From NCBI GenBank assembly GCA_023374045.1, contig CM041776.1:135659296-135723295 (forward strand): 64,000 bases of DNA, given 5' to 3'. The notes under the pieces are model-generated. The model was not told where the DNA came from. It did not search any database and saw only the letters and a program-made list of their open reading frames with translations. The DNA is from Limonium bicolor. Taxonomy: Eukaryota; Streptophyta; Magnoliopsida; Caryophyllales; Plumbaginaceae. Shown here in pieces: positions 22,672 to 34,359 of this stretch. The position numbers and the translations under genes are program-made. How positions within the stretch are numbered: the stretch's first letter is position 1; every line of letters begins with the position of its first letter.

Positions 22672-24604
22672 GAAGGGACAGTGGTATATGATGCTCATGC
22701 AAAAGAAAATTTCACACTGAAGGTGTTGTTGTTCTGTACTGTTAACGACTTTCCTGCCTATGGAAACCTGTCTGGATACACGGTAGTAGGATTCTTCGCG
22801 TGTTCGATATGTGAGGATGGCACATCTTCAGACTGTCTGAAGCACTACGACAAAATTTTTTATCTGTGTCATTGAAAGTTTCTTCCAGTACATCACCCTT
22901 ACCGATCGAGGAAGCGAAAACTATTCAACAATGAGCCCGAGACTTGTGTGTCCTGTCCTCCTCTAACTTCAGAGGAAGTGTATGCAAAGGTGAAGAACAT
23001 TGAAAATGTCATTGGAAACACATCCAAGCCGGCCAAGAACATTAGGAAAAAGTGTTCCATTTTTGGGATCTACCGTATTGGCGGCATCTGCCTATGAGAC
23101 ATTATTTGGATATCATGCACATTGTGAAGAACGTCGGTGAGGCAGTGAGTGGAACTTTACTCAACATACCCGGCAAGACGAAAGATGAATTCAAGGTGAG
23201 GAGAGATATGCAAGAGTTGCGCATACGGAAAGAACTACACCCACAATAGGATGAGAAATAGACGTATCTACCTCCTGCTTGCTATACCCTCTCCAGGAGT
23301 GAAAAAAATTAGTTTTTGCAAATGTTAGCACTCATTGAAGGTACCATCCGGGTACTCTTAAAACTAGAAGAACATAGTGTCAATGAAGGATTTGAAGCTG
23401 TTAGGCATGAAACCCCATGATTATCATGTGTTAATGTTGCATCTTCTTCTAGTTGCGATCCGAGGGATATTGCCAAATAATGTTAGAAATGCTCTAACTC
23501 GATTATGTTTCTTATTCAACACTGTTTGCTGCAAGGAAATTGACTCAGACACCCTCGATGATCTACAACGTGAAATTGTTGTGACAATATGCCAGCTTGA
23601 GATGTTTTTCCCACCATCTTTCTTTGACATAATGGTGCATTTAATAGTCCATATTGTTCTGAAGATCAAACTGTGTGGTCCGGTCTACTTATGTTACATG
23701 TATTCTTTCGAACGATACTAGGGATCCGGAAGGGTAGTATGAAGAATAGATATAGACAAGTAAGTAGCATCATCGAAGCAATAATGACTGAGGAAGTCAT
23801 AGGATTGGTGACAAGTTATTTGAATGATGTAGAGTCAATTTGTATTCCCAAACCACGACACCATGGTTGATTTAAGGGTAAAGGTGTTATTGGCAAAAGT
23901 TGTGAATGTCTCTCGTGATCTTATTCATCAAACACATTTGTTTGTGCTATAACACCTTGAGGTTGTTAAACCCTACTTTGATATTCACATTGCTGAGTGG
24001 AGGTAACAAAACCCTACCAAAAACCATATATGGCTTAAAAAAGAATAAAATCGAGTGTTTAGGTATATGTGTTTGAGCAAGCTTCATTGAACCTAGAGAA
24101 TGTCAATGAAGAAATTAGATGTTTAGTAATAGGTCTTGGAACTGATGTTGTACCATTTAAAGGGTATGACATTAATGGATGTACATACTACACTGCACTC
24201 CAAGATGCTAAATCAATACACCAGAACAGTGGGGTAAAATTGAAGCATCAGTGACTGAATATAAACTCGGTAACCAATTTCAACCAACGAGCAATAGTAG
24301 TTGGTATTATGGTGTCATAGAGGACATCTGGGAACTAGACTACCACATCGATTCATTTCTAGTTTTCCGCTGTAATTAGGTAGACAACTGACATGGATAC
24401 CAAAATGATGAATGACTTATTTTGGTTGATCTTTCACGTGTTAGAAATTATAATGAAGATCAATTTGTGTTGGGTAAGGACTGTGACCAGGTGTTTTATT
24501 TTAATGACCCAAAAGATTATAGATGGTCAATCGTTCTTCCAGGGAGAAGACCGGTTTTGTTTGAGAATGAAAGCAATGATGACAATGACATTGAGCTGAT
24601 AGAT
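22669..24604 (+). pseudogene. Outer CACTA transposase (TNP2), part 2
   Basis: It continues part 1 with EGTVVYDAHAKENFTLKVLL and FCTVNDFPAYGNLSGYTV. Further blocks lie in shifting frames: DIMHIVKNVGEAVSGTLL (23110), MKPHDYHVLMLHLLLVA (23407), FPPSFFDIMVHLIVHIV (23610), GYDINGCTYYTALQDAKS (24160), WYYGVIEDIWEL (24301) and DYRWSIVLPGRRPVLFEN (24517). At least six frameshifts or stops are present. The Athila 3' LTR begins at 24605 after IELIDC. A C-terminal piece (TIYSRSNHDQGVWVEN) lies beyond Athila at about 38220-38270. Confidence 0.85.
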
Positions 24605-25525
24605 TGCAAACGATTTATTTGATATATTAAAACCTAGAAATAATCCTAGAATTCAATAATTCAAAAGATCGTCAGGTTGCAAAAATCCCGGTCGAAATAG
24701 TATAGTAATTAAAGAAGCGACCGGGGTGTCAATCCACGGGACTCGATAAGTAAGTCTAGCCTTAGGTAATGGTTAACTCAAAAGGGGGTTTTGTTTTGGT
24801 TTTGGGTTGCAAATAAATAACAAGAATAGTAAATAGCAGATAAATTAAAGTGATAGTCTTGGGAGTGTGAACGGTACTCTAGGTTCAGGGAGTTGTTTCA
24901 CTAGCTAGGTTCTGCATATTATACCGCTTAGGTGGAGACTTGGATCGGCTTGTAATTCTCAATTATCTATTCTGTATTAAGTCTTAATTCCAGATAGCTC
25001 ATCTAGACAGGGCATGTAGTTCTAGTCTAGTCCTAGCAAGTATATCTAGATGGTTTTATCGCACAGAATTACTAGTCTGGTTTTAATCCGGACTAAAGCT
25101 CCTAGTGATTAAAGTAATCTATCCGATTGCAATTATCACAGGTAACAGGTTAATAGGACCGTCAATGTTAATCACCTATCTGATCATAACATGATTCGAG
25201 GGCTTATAATAACTTAGCAACGTTTATTAAAAGCACTTAAAAGCATTAACCTGATCAATCCAAATTGTCTCAAATAAGCAGTAACATAATGCAGAGTTTA
25301 GCTAATTAAAACATCCCTTCCCCTAGAGTATATCCTCTTAGCTAGACATAGCAATTATAATCATAAACGAGAGAGAGTTAGAAGAAATCATCTGTTACGA
25401 AGATCTTCTTGCTCGCTCCGTCCTTTGTCCTTGCGCCGTGCTAGCTTGAAGGTTGATCTCGGTGATAATGGAGTGGACTGGGTGAAATGGGACGAAAGCG
25501 GAAGTTTTGATGAGGTTTGTGAGGT

Positions 25526-26203
25526 GTCCGGATCAACAGGGTCGGACGTGATCCGGACGTGTGTAAAATGAGTGTGTCCGGCTAAGCCGGGGCGGACGTG
25601 ATCCGGACGTGGGTGGAGTGAGTGTGTCCGGATCCGGACTCAGGTCGGACACGGCTATGGATGCGGAGTGTGTGTATGGTGAAAGTGAAGGTTTACGGAG
25701 GAATTTTTGTGAATAAATGCAGAGGGAATATGAGTGAAAGGTGTAGGTTTATGGAGGGAGTTTGTGAGTGAAGATGGATGTACATGAGATGATATGCAGT
25801 GAGGAAGAGAAGGGGATGAGACTCAGAGGTCTGGGACGATTTGGAATGAATTGAAGCTGGGTTTATATAGGATTAGAGGGGGAACAAGATTAGTGGGAGT
25901 TAGGTATAGTTGGTGAGAAAAATTTGATTGAGCTTGGAGCCTTCTCCATTAATGCGCCGCTCCCCTGTTTACAGGCCGACTGTCTGTGATAATTAGCCGA
26001 AAGGCTAATTATCAGTGCGTGCATTTTTATTTTTCAATTCTGTGTGATGTCCGGATCATGTCCGGATCCGGACGTGACACAGAGTTTTAGATCTGAAACG
26101 CGAACTCTCGGATCTGGAATTTTAGTCACGTCCGGCTTGCGTCCGGCCCAACAGATCCGGACAAGAGATGTCCGGCTTTGTGTCCGGCCAAACTGGTCCG
26201 GAC
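25526..26203. repeat. GTCCGG hairpin clusters in the Athila 3' LTR
   Basis: GTCCGGATC...GATCCGGAC-type inverted motifs occur about a dozen times in two groups. The same groups lie in the other LTR at 37236-37365 and 37757-37916. Confidence 0.8.
25860..25871 (-). promoter_or_regulatory. Probable TATA box of the Athila 3' LTR
   Basis: The minus strand reads CCTATATAAACCC about 490 nt from the transcribed LTR start, a normal U3 length. An identical box is at 37572-37583. Confidence 0.55.
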
Positions 26204-26351
26204 AAGACCAATTTTTGTCGTGTCTCCTGATTTGTTCTTCGTTTGTTGTGTTGTAATCCTTATGATGTATAATCTTTATTTCCTGGGTTTTTCCTGCATT
26301 TAACATATATAACACATCAGTTCTTATCAAAGCATCAATCTTAGGAAAAAC

Positions 26352-27843
26352 CGTCAAATAATCTAAAATTTTAAACAAGTGCAGAGCGAAATCAAACAAA
26401 GTGATAAATGAAAGAATAATCTTGCTCTCTAGAGGTAGGTTTTCACAAATAGTGAAGCAAGAACGATTTTGTAAAAGCATAGATAAACTAGATTGTAGAA
26501 AACAAGTTAACTTAGCTTGGGACTTTCCACCATTTTCATTCCTCTAACCTTTGGATGACAAGGGGTGTGAAGTAATGCCTTATTCCGCAATACCTTTCAA
26601 CACCACGTACTCGTGATCAAAAACAAAAACTGCAATGAATTTTTCTTTCACATGCAAAAATATTCTTCTTCCAAGAATTATATACAAAACAAACGAAATA
26701 TTGTGAATTGCAGAGTTTATTCCGTAACCCAGACTTTTCTCTCTATTCATGTAACGGTGTTGGGCCAACTATCCCAGATCACGGGACCTTAGGTAGATAG
26801 GTGATAAGGCACCCTTAAGACTTAATAACCGGATAGACGAGGCCTGCTATTGTTAGGAAAAAAAAATTTTGATCAGTGGAGTACCTTGCCTTACCCTTTT
26901 CATTCCAAACATTCACTTTATTCCCAAAATCCCAAGCTAAAATAATCTAGTTTCCACAACTAGCCAATCTACCAGATTTTTAGTGAAAAGAGAGTATTTT
27001 TAAATTAAACAATTTTTATACAAACCTCATCAAGCAAAAAAATTCCTACGGTTTTCACTTTGGTTTAACATCACTCAGTGTGCACAGGCATTAGAGAAGC
27101 AAAAAGCAAGTGTGGCAATAAAGAACAATTAGCATGTTTTCAGGGAAAGGTCTCTCCTTCCTCACACTTAAGATGAGCAATGTCCTCATTGGTCAAAGAA
27201 GAAAAACAGAGAAAATAGCTTTCAAAACATGCTATACTCATAATAGATGCATATGCCATAATTAACCCTCAACGCAACAAATGTGGAACATCAAATAAGG
27301 GAAAGTAAGAACTGAGACTCCCCTGGTGTTATGGATTGAGGAAGATGTTCTTCCTCACACTTGAAGTTTGTCAGGGGTCGAGAGATTCCTTATGAGTCAC
27401 AGACAGTATAGGTTGTGTGCAGATTAAGAGTTGCTAAATTTTCACTGGCAAGTACAACCACAGAATAAAGTGCATTAACTCGAACTACAGAGAATATTTG
27501 AATCGAATGAGTCATATTTAAAGAAAGAATACTCCCCATAGTTTAAGCTTAGCAGACATTCGCAAGTAGTGGGGTTCCATTTCCTGTACTTATAGCCATT
27601 TGTTTCGCAGTAGAGGTGACATGTAAAGTAATCATTTTAGAACGCTGCACTGCTCAGAGAAACAAGAAATTTAGCAATTTAGAATTTAAAACACTGCTGA
27701 ATATATCTAATACCACTTTACCTGCAGTCCCATGTTTCCGTTAGTGTTAACAAACAAAAGTAAAATAAGTCTAAGAAGAAGAAAAGAAAAGTACAGAAAA
27801 ACCAACAAAAGAAAAGAAAGCAGTAAAAAAAATAGAGTGGCTA
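26352..27843 (-). other. Athila 3' untranslated region
   Basis: No coding sequence is supported. It contains two copies of the purine-rich motif TCAAGTGTGAGGAA (minus strand; 27158-27170 with one difference, and 27351-27363). A clear polypurine tract next to the LTR was not recognised. Confidence 0.6.
27351..27363 (-). other. Repeated purine-rich motif of Athila (copy 2 of 3)
   Basis: TTCCTCACACTTGA on the + strand recurs at 27158 and 30196. One copy lies between integrase and the third ORF, and two lie between that ORF and the 3' LTR. An internal polypurine or RNA-processing role is possible but unproven. Confidence 0.4.
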
Positions 27844-29193
27844 TCACTGAGGCGGTGGTGGTGGTGGTGGCTGTCCTGCTCCCAACTGGGCAATGAGCAT
27901 CTGCATGAGCTGGTAGTTCTGGGCCTGCTTGGATGCATCTGCCATGAACCTAGCAGCCTCTCGGTGTAAACCATCACTGCGCTCTAAGCGCTCAGCGATG
28001 GAGGTCTGCTCTGCCTGGAGGCGGCCCTGTGTCTGGCGGATGTCATCGATATGTCCCTCCATGCGCACCTGGCGCTGCTGGACCTCTCCTACCTGCTGCT
28101 GTACAGAACCAAACTGCTGCTCCATACCCCCGAATCTCTGCTCCATCCTCTGCTGCTGCTGGAGAATGGAGTCCATCAGAGTCTGCATCTCAGGTGGGAT
28201 GCTCATCACTGGGGCCGTGGGGGGTGCCATGGTAGTAGTGGCCGGTGTGGAGATGGAGCTCGCAGATGTACCCGTAGATCCTAAGCCCGAGCTGCCCTTC
28301 ACCCAGTTGTCGTCATCTAGGCGTAAGAAGCCCCATCTCCTGAAGGTCGTAAGGGAGATGGGTGTCTCACCCTCCCTCATACGCATGTCAGTGAAGATGT
28401 CCTCGGGGAGGGTAGAGATAAGAAGATGCTGGATGAAGATAGGAAAGATAGGTGTGATCTTCTTCTTCTTCGTCCACAGATATGTCACCACCTTATGCAG
28501 CTGTCTGAACATGACGTAGGCTAGCGACATCTGCTGGGCTGCTGGATGTGGTGAGGCTATGAGGTAGTCTAGGAGGACACAATCCTCGTCAGAAGCATCA
28601 TTCCCAGCCTGAGGCCGGATCTGATGACTGAGGATCTCTGCTAGGGTCCTCTGCTGAAGGGAAGGAAGAATGGCATACGGGAGTACAGTCTTATGCTCCT
28701 CACCCCGTCGGCGAGTAGTACTCCCTACCTCACTTAACCACCTAGTCTTACTCTCCCTAAGTGCATCCTCTGAAATATCTCTATGTGTGTCCGGGTTATC
28801 CGGGAGAAGTAAAATCTCAGAAAAAGACTCAGGGGTTACCTCCACCTCGAACTGCTGTACGTAGGAAGTAATGTTGTGTGTCGTGTCTGACGCCACAGCA
28901 TTGGCGTAAAACTCATGTTCCAGCTCTAGAGAGAACACTCCCTCGCCCATGCGCAATATGCTGGTGGCCCCGAGACTCTCGAAGATAGCTGTAAGCCCGG
29001 CCGCAGCTGCTGCCTCGTCAGTGATACGTCTCTCGATGACGAAGGCTCCACCCCTCTCGTACCAAGCCCTGGTGGTAGCTGATCTGAAACCATCCTCTCG
29101 TAGTGGTGACTCGGCCGGCTCCGACTCGTCGTCAGGGCGTGGGTTCCTCGAAGAGGACCCTCTACGTGCAGGACCACCTCTAGTGCGAGCCAT
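27844..29193 (-). CDS. Third ORF of the Athila element (env position), function unknown
   Basis: An intact 449-residue frame starts with ATG (MARTRGGPARRGSSS) at 29193. It lies between integrase and the 3' LTR, where Athila elements carry an env-like gene. Its sequence has no signal peptide or membrane span. It has a basic Arg/Ser-rich start and a globular central part (about residues 40-300; FSLELEHEFYANAV, VTYLWTKKKKITPIFP) resembling the 'putative plant transposon protein' domain. A coiled coil with repeated Gln (MEQRFGGMEQQFGSVQQQ) and a Pro run before the stop follow. This looks more like a nucleic-acid or gag-like structural protein than an envelope. Its openness against broken gag and pol is notable. 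Confidence 0.75.
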   Translation of the reverse strand: MARTRGGPARRGSSSRNPRPDDESEPAESPLREDGFRSATTRAWYERGGAFVIERRITDEAAAAAGLTAIFESLGATSILRMGEGVFSLELEHEFYANAVASDTTHNITSYVQQFEVEVTPESFSEILLLPDNPDTHRDISEDALRESKTRWLSEVGSTTRRRGEEHKTVLPYAILPSLQQRTLAEILSHQIRPQAGNDASDEDCVLLDYLIASPHPAAQQMSLAYVMFRQLHKVVTYLWTKKKKITPIFPIFIQHLLISTLPEDIFTDMRMREGETPISLTTFRRWGFLRLDDDNWVKGSSGLGSTGTSASSISTPATTTMAPPTAPVMSIPPEMQTLMDSILQQQQRMEQRFGGMEQQFGSVQQQVGEVQQRQVRMEGHIDDIRQTQGRLQAEQTSIAERLERSDGLHREAARFMADASKQAQNYQLMQMLIAQLGAGQPPPPPPPQ

Positions 29194-30606
29194 CTATCAG
29201 ACAAAACACAGGCAGTAAGTAAACAGAAGTAACAGCCACACCAAAACCCGAAACCAATCGAGCAGCAAGTTCTATTTGAACATATTCGTTCACACAGTTT
29301 ATTCACGGAACAAGGCATTAAACAGCCAAACATTGCACACTATAACATTACACAGGACAACAATCACCCAGAAACAATTGCACAAAAATTCGGAAAATTT
29401 ACACATGTCCGGACCTACGTCCGGGTCAACCTAGCCGGACGCAGTCCGGACACAACAATGAACCCTAAAAATCAGTCGCGCCGACAGACAATTCGAAAGC
29501 AAACAGAATTCAACCCGCATTACCAAATCTCTCACAAAATCACACAAAATCGTAACCCCGATTCGCAATTCTCACACCAATCAGTTTATTAACATTCGAA
29601 TCCTCTAAACAACTACTAGAATCAACAGAAACTGCACTGAAATTTGGTTAAATTCGAAACAAAAACCTGTTGTGTTTCTGGGGTTTCGGTCTGGGATTCG
29701 ACGGTGGGAATGGAGAGGTGTGGTGGTGTGGCGGTTTCGCAGTGGTGCTCTGGTGGTCGAGGTTGCGGTGCCGGTGAAGGTGGTGGTGTTTGGTGGAGGC
29801 GTAAGTGGTGGAAGGAGATGGGGGTCGGTGTTTTTCTGGGTTTGTAGTGCGTTGGGAGGTTGAAGACGATAGACAGAAACGAAGAAAAGAAAGAGGAGAA
29901 AAGAGAAATTGAAACCGGCGCCTGATTTTTGTCTTGTCCGGATGAAGTCCGGATCCGGAATTGGCTAGGGTGTGTGTGACCGGATTTGTGTCCGGCTAAG
30001 TTGAGCCGGACACGTGAAAACATTTTTTTTATATATATAATTAAATTAAAAAAATCACTAATCTAGAATATCTCATTCATAAAAATGAAATATTACCACA
30101 AAGAATCACACAACAACAAAACACACGAAATGCAGAAATTAAATAGCATGAGTGTTTAAGGACTCCCTGATCCTTGGTGAACTTTGCCATGATTCTTCCT
30201 CACACTTGAGTTCAGTTTAGCATTAGAGTGAAGTACCTGAAAGATTAAATCTGCAAAACCAGAAGAACTCAAGTGGAACCAGATAAAACCATTAGTTATA
30301 AAGTAAGAGCCATGGCTCTTTCGATTTGCACAATAGTGATTAACACTCTGCTAAATAAGAACAAAAAGAGGAAAACAATTAACCAAACCAAGGAAAAGAT
30401 ACAAACCGGTGGGTTGCCTCCCACCAAGCTGCCCGGAGTTAAAGTCTCTGGCTAGACTTTACAGATAGGGTCAAGGAGGGCCGCCACAGCAGCTAGTAAT
30501 GGCTTTCTTCAGTCTGAAATACCATTGCGGGCGTGGCTTCTTGGATGCTTTGGGAGGCGGTGCTGCAACACAAATAGCAGAGATAGAATTTATAGAATTG
30601 GAGCTG
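29194..30606 (-). other. Spacer between Athila integrase and the third ORF
   Basis: It is non-coding as far as I can see. It holds two GTCCGG clusters (29406-29452 and 29936-30013), a GT/GG-rich stretch (29690-29860) and one copy of the TCAAGTGTGAGGAA motif (30196-30209). Confidence 0.6.
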
Positions 30607-33051
30607 TCAATCAAGGATATACCTGGTGCAGGAGGCTGAAAAGGTATCGCCTAGGTACTTCTTTAGTCGAGCACCATTTACTTTGAATACTTCTCCTGTC
30701 TTATTCTCTAGCTCATAAGCACCATAAGTAGTGATCCCCACAACTTTGAATGGACCTGCCCAATGTGATTTCAACTTACCAGGAAAGAGGCGCAGCCTGG
30801 AATTATAGAGCAACACTAGATCCCCTACTTTGAATTCTCTCTTATGGATCATCTGATCATGGATTCTCTTTGTGCGCTCTTTATAAATTCTGGAACTGTC
30901 ATAGGCTTGCTCTCTGAGTTCCTCTAGTTCAGATAGTTGAAATTTTCTTTTCTCTCCAGCAGTGTGCATATCAAAATTCAGGGCTTTCAATGCCCAGTAA
31001 GCTTTGTGCTCTAATTCGACTGGAAGATGGCAAGCTTTTCCATACACAAGTTTAAAAGGAGACATACATATAGGAGTCTTGAAAGCAGTCCTGTATGCCC
31101 ACAAAGCATCATCTAGTTTAACTGACCAATCCTTCCTTGATGCATTTACAGTCTTCTGTAGGATCCATTTCAGCTCTCGATTAGTCACTTCTGCCAGACC
31201 GTTAGTTTGGGGGTGATAAGGTAGTGCTACCTTGTGGGTTACCCCATATTTACTCATTAGGGAGTCGAATGCTCGGTTGCAGAAGTGGGAGCCACCATCA
31301 CTGATAATTGCTCTGGGCACCCCGAATCTGGTGAATATGTGTTTCTTCAGGAATTTCACCACTGTCTTGGAATCAGCATTGTGGCATGGAATAGCTTCTA
31401 CCCACTTTGAGACATAATCTACAGCTACCAGGATGTATTGATTTCCATGAGATGAGGGAAAAGGGCCTGTGAAATCTATGCCCCAGACATCAAAAAGTTC
31501 TACCTCAAGAATACCTTTCTGAGGCATCTCATGCTTTCTGGAGATGTTTCCCATCCTCTGACAGGGGTCACAATGGGAACAGAAATGGTGGACATCTTTA
31601 TGTAGAGTAGGCCAGTAGAATCCACACTCCAATATCTTTGCAGCTGTTCTTGTATAACCATGATGGCCACCTGCCTCTTTAGCATGACAGAATTCGATGA
31701 CACTCTGGATCTCCTTATCTGGAAGACATCGCCTCATCAGGCCATCAGCACAGATCCTAAACAGATATGGATCCTCCCAGATATAATGGCGGGTTTCTGA
31801 CAAGAATTTCTTCCTCTGGTTATAGCTGTAGTCATGAGGAATCAAACCAGTAGCCAGGTAATTTACAAGGTCAGCGTACCATGGTTCATCTACTTTTCCA
31901 ATTTTGAACACCGTCTCATCAGGGAAGAATTCGTTGATCGGGATTCCATCATCAGGGATATCAAGTCTAGATAGGTGATCAGCAACTCCGTTCAGCTTCC
32001 CCTTTTTATCCACAACTTCTAAATTAAATTCTTGAAGAAGTAAGATCCACCTCAGAAGTCTTGGTTTCGATTCATTTTTCTGGAAAAGATACTTGAGGGC
32101 TGAATGATCGGTGTGGACTATCACCTTGCTTCCAAGCAGATATGGTCGAAACTTGTCCAGAGCAAACACCACAGCTAGCAACTCCTTCTCTGTAGTAGTA
32201 TAATTTTTCTGTGCATCAATTAACGTCTTGCTAGCATAGGTGATTACCCTCAGCATCTTATCTTTCTTCTGACATAGTGCGGCGCCAACAGCATAGTCAC
32301 TCGCATCCGTCATGATCTCAAATGGTTCAGACCAATCTGGTGGGACCACAATTGGTGCTGAGCAGAGCTTCTCTTTGATAGTCTGAAATGCTGTCAAGCA
32401 CTCCTCTGTGAACTGAAACTTGATGTCCTTCTGAAGCAAGTCTGACAGGGGTTTAGCAATTTTCGAGAAGTCCTGTATAAACCTCCTGTAAAACCCTGCA
32501 TGACCAAGGAAAGATCTTACATCTTTAACTGAAGTTGGTGGGGGCAGTTTTTCTATTACCTCTATCTTGGCCTTGTCCACCTGGAGGCCTTCTCTTGACA
32601 CCTTATGCCCAAGCACAATTCCTTCTTGTACCATGAAATGGCACTTCTCCCAATTCAGCACTAAGTTCGTGTCCTCACAATGAGCCAAGATCTGGTCTAA
32701 TTGCTCCAGACAAACATCGAAGCTTTGTCCATAGACAGAGAAGTCGTCCATGAACACTTCAATACTTTTCTCAATAAATTCATTAAAAATCGCCATCATA
32801 CATCGCTGAAATGTGGCTGGAGCATTGCAGAGACCAAAGGGCATCCTCCTGTATGCAAAAGTACCATAAGGACAGGTGAAGGTAGTCTTCTCCTGATCTT
32901 CTGGCGCAATGGGAATCTGGAAATAACCACTGTACCCATCAAGGAAGCAGTAGAACTCCCCAGCTAACCGCTCCAACATTTGATCAATAAATGGTAGTGG
33001 GAAATGGTCCTTCCTTGTGGCCTCATTCAAGCGCCGGTAATCGATGCACAT
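30607..33051 (-). CDS. Athila pol: reverse transcriptase, RNase H and integrase
   Basis: An open frame of 814 codons. RT begins within [12 protein letters not shown] and has the polymerase box FMDDFSVYG (about residue 100). RNase H follows ([36 protein letters not shown]). Integrase has the zinc region ([11 protein letters not shown] ... CSHCDPC) and catalytic D, D, E in [18 protein letters not shown] and [12 protein letters not shown], and ends in a C-terminal tail. Together they copy the RNA into DNA and insert it. The N-terminal edge is not a true start: the protease-RT linker continues upstream in other frames (frameshifts near 33065 and 33195). This segment is therefore an intact part of a broken polyprotein. 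Confidence 0.9.
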   Translation of the reverse strand: MCIDYRRLNEATRKDHFPLPFIDQMLERLAGEFYCFLDGYSGYFQIPIAPEDQEKTTFTCPYGTFAYRRMPFGLCNAPATFQRCMMAIFNEFIEKSIEVFMDDFSVYGQSFDVCLEQLDQILAHCEDTNLVLNWEKCHFMVQEGIVLGHKVSREGLQVDKAKIEVIEKLPPPTSVKDVRSFLGHAGFYRRFIQDFSKIAKPLSDLLQKDIKFQFTEECLTAFQTIKEKLCSAPIVVPPDWSEPFEIMTDASDYAVGAALCQKKDKMLRVITYASKTLIDAQKNYTTTEKELLAVVFALDKFRPYLLGSKVIVHTDHSALKYLFQKNESKPRLLRWILLLQEFNLEVVDKKGKLNGVADHLSRLDIPDDGIPINEFFPDETVFKIGKVDEPWYADLVNYLATGLIPHDYSYNQRKKFLSETRHYIWEDPYLFRICADGLMRRCLPDKEIQSVIEFCHAKEAGGHHGYTRTAAKILECGFYWPTLHKDVHHFCSHCDPCQRMGNISRKHEMPQKGILEVELFDVWGIDFTGPFPSSHGNQYILVAVDYVSKWVEAIPCHNADSKTVVKFLKKHIFTRFGVPRAIISDGGSHFCNRAFDSLMSKYGVTHKVALPYHPQTNGLAEVTNRELKWILQKTVNASRKDWSVKLDDALWAYRTAFKTPICMSPFKLVYGKACHLPVELEHKAYWALKALNFDMHTAGEKRKFQLSELEELREQAYDSSRIYKERTKRIHDQMIHKREFKVGDLVLLYNSRLRLFPGKLKSHWAGPFKVVGITTYGAYELENKTGEVFKVNGARLKKYLGDTFSASCTRYILD

Positions 33052-34290
33052 CCTCCAACCTGTGGTTTGCCTCTGGGTACCAGTTCACCTTTCTCATTTG
33101 GCACTGCAACTATCCCTCCTTTCTTTGGAACAACCTGGACTGGAGATACCCACTGGCTGTCAGAAATAGGGTAGATAATACCTGCATCAAGAAGCTTAGT
33201 ACTCGGCCTTGACCACCTCCTTTAGATTTGGATTCAACCTTCTCTGGGGTGTCTCACTGCCTTGTAATTTCTCCATATGAATCCGGTGTGTGCAGAAACC
33301 CGGATTAATCCCCTTGATGTCAGCAACTGTCCAACCCATGGCACTTTTATGTTTCTTTAGCACCTCCAGAAGTCTAGATTCCTGCAAATAGACAAAGATG
33401 CAGAGATAATAACAGGCAGGGTGTTACCCTCTGCCAAGAAAACATATTTAGATGGGAGGGAGAGATTTAAGTTCCAGGTAGGAGGCTTCTCTATTGAAGG
33501 TATGGGTCTTTGGATGGATCGATCCAACTTTTCCAGGAGGAGAGGGGAACGAAAGTATGATTTCCCTGATTCAGCTGCTGGACGACCGAGGCCATCTCAA
33601 ACTGTCTTTGTCATCCTCAATGGATCGACTTATTACCTGCTCTAAAGTATCAGAAAACTTAAACAAAGAATTAAAAGAATCAATACTCCTGTAGTCATCA
33701 TCAAGATCATAAGAATTATCAATTAAATCAGCAGAGAAAACAGCTTGAGAAGAAGTGTTTTTCTGCATCATCTTATTTATATCAAAGCTTAATTCTTCAT
33801 CATGAAATTTCAAGGTAATCTTCCCCTTGTCAACATCAATAACAGTCTTTGCAGTTCTGAGGAAAGGTCTACCTAGAATCAGAGGTACCTCAACATCTTC
33901 ATCCATGTCAAGGATCACAAAATCAGCGGGGAAGAAAAACTTACCCACACTAACAACTACATTTTCAACCATACCTCTGGGTGTGATCGATGATCTATCA
34001 GCTAACTGGAGTCTGAAATGAATGGGAACGAGCTCACCCGCATGAAGCTTTTTAAACATGGTGTATGGCATCAGGTTGATGCTCGCTCCTAGATCGCAGA
34101 GACCGTATCCGCAATCCATGTCTCCAATTGAACAGGGATGATGGGCTGACCAGGATCACCACGCTTTGGAGGCAGCATCTGTCGGAGAGCTGCTGAACAA
34201 GTTTCGGTCAGCTGGATGGTGTCCTTCTCTTTATATTTCCTCTTATTCGAAATCAGATCCTTCACAAATTTAGCATAATTTGGCATCTGC
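33052..34290 (-). pseudogene. Athila protease and protease-RT linker
   Basis: The aspartic protease frame (34119-33571) starts MDCGYGLCDLGASINLMP, the typical Athila active-site block, and continues with PLILGRPFLRTAKTVIDV. A linker in separate frames includes MGWTVADIKGINPGFC (33340) and VQVVPKKGG (about 33145). The upstream piece MPNYAKFVKDLISNKRK (34286-34089) is the gag-protease border. Several one-base shifts separate these parts. Confidence 0.8.
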
Positions 34291-34359
34291 TTAATCGCAT
34301 CAATAAGAGGGATATTGATAGTCAGCTTTCTAAAAACATCTAAAAATCTTCCAAATTGC

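Larger units (their letters stand above)
24605..26351 (-). repeat. 3' LTR of the Athila element
   Basis: It starts TGCAAACGATTTATTTGAT on the + strand and is homologous to 36322-38062 until CTTAGGAAAAAC at 26351. It contains two GTCCGG-rich hairpin clusters (25526-25650 and 26049-26203) and a minus-strand TATATAAAC box near 25861. Confidence 0.9.

Noticed and set aside
26034..26480. 148-codon minus frame repeated at 37745-38149
   Set aside because: The two are the same LTR sequence read through the GTCCGG clusters. The repetition reflects the two LTRs, not a gene family.
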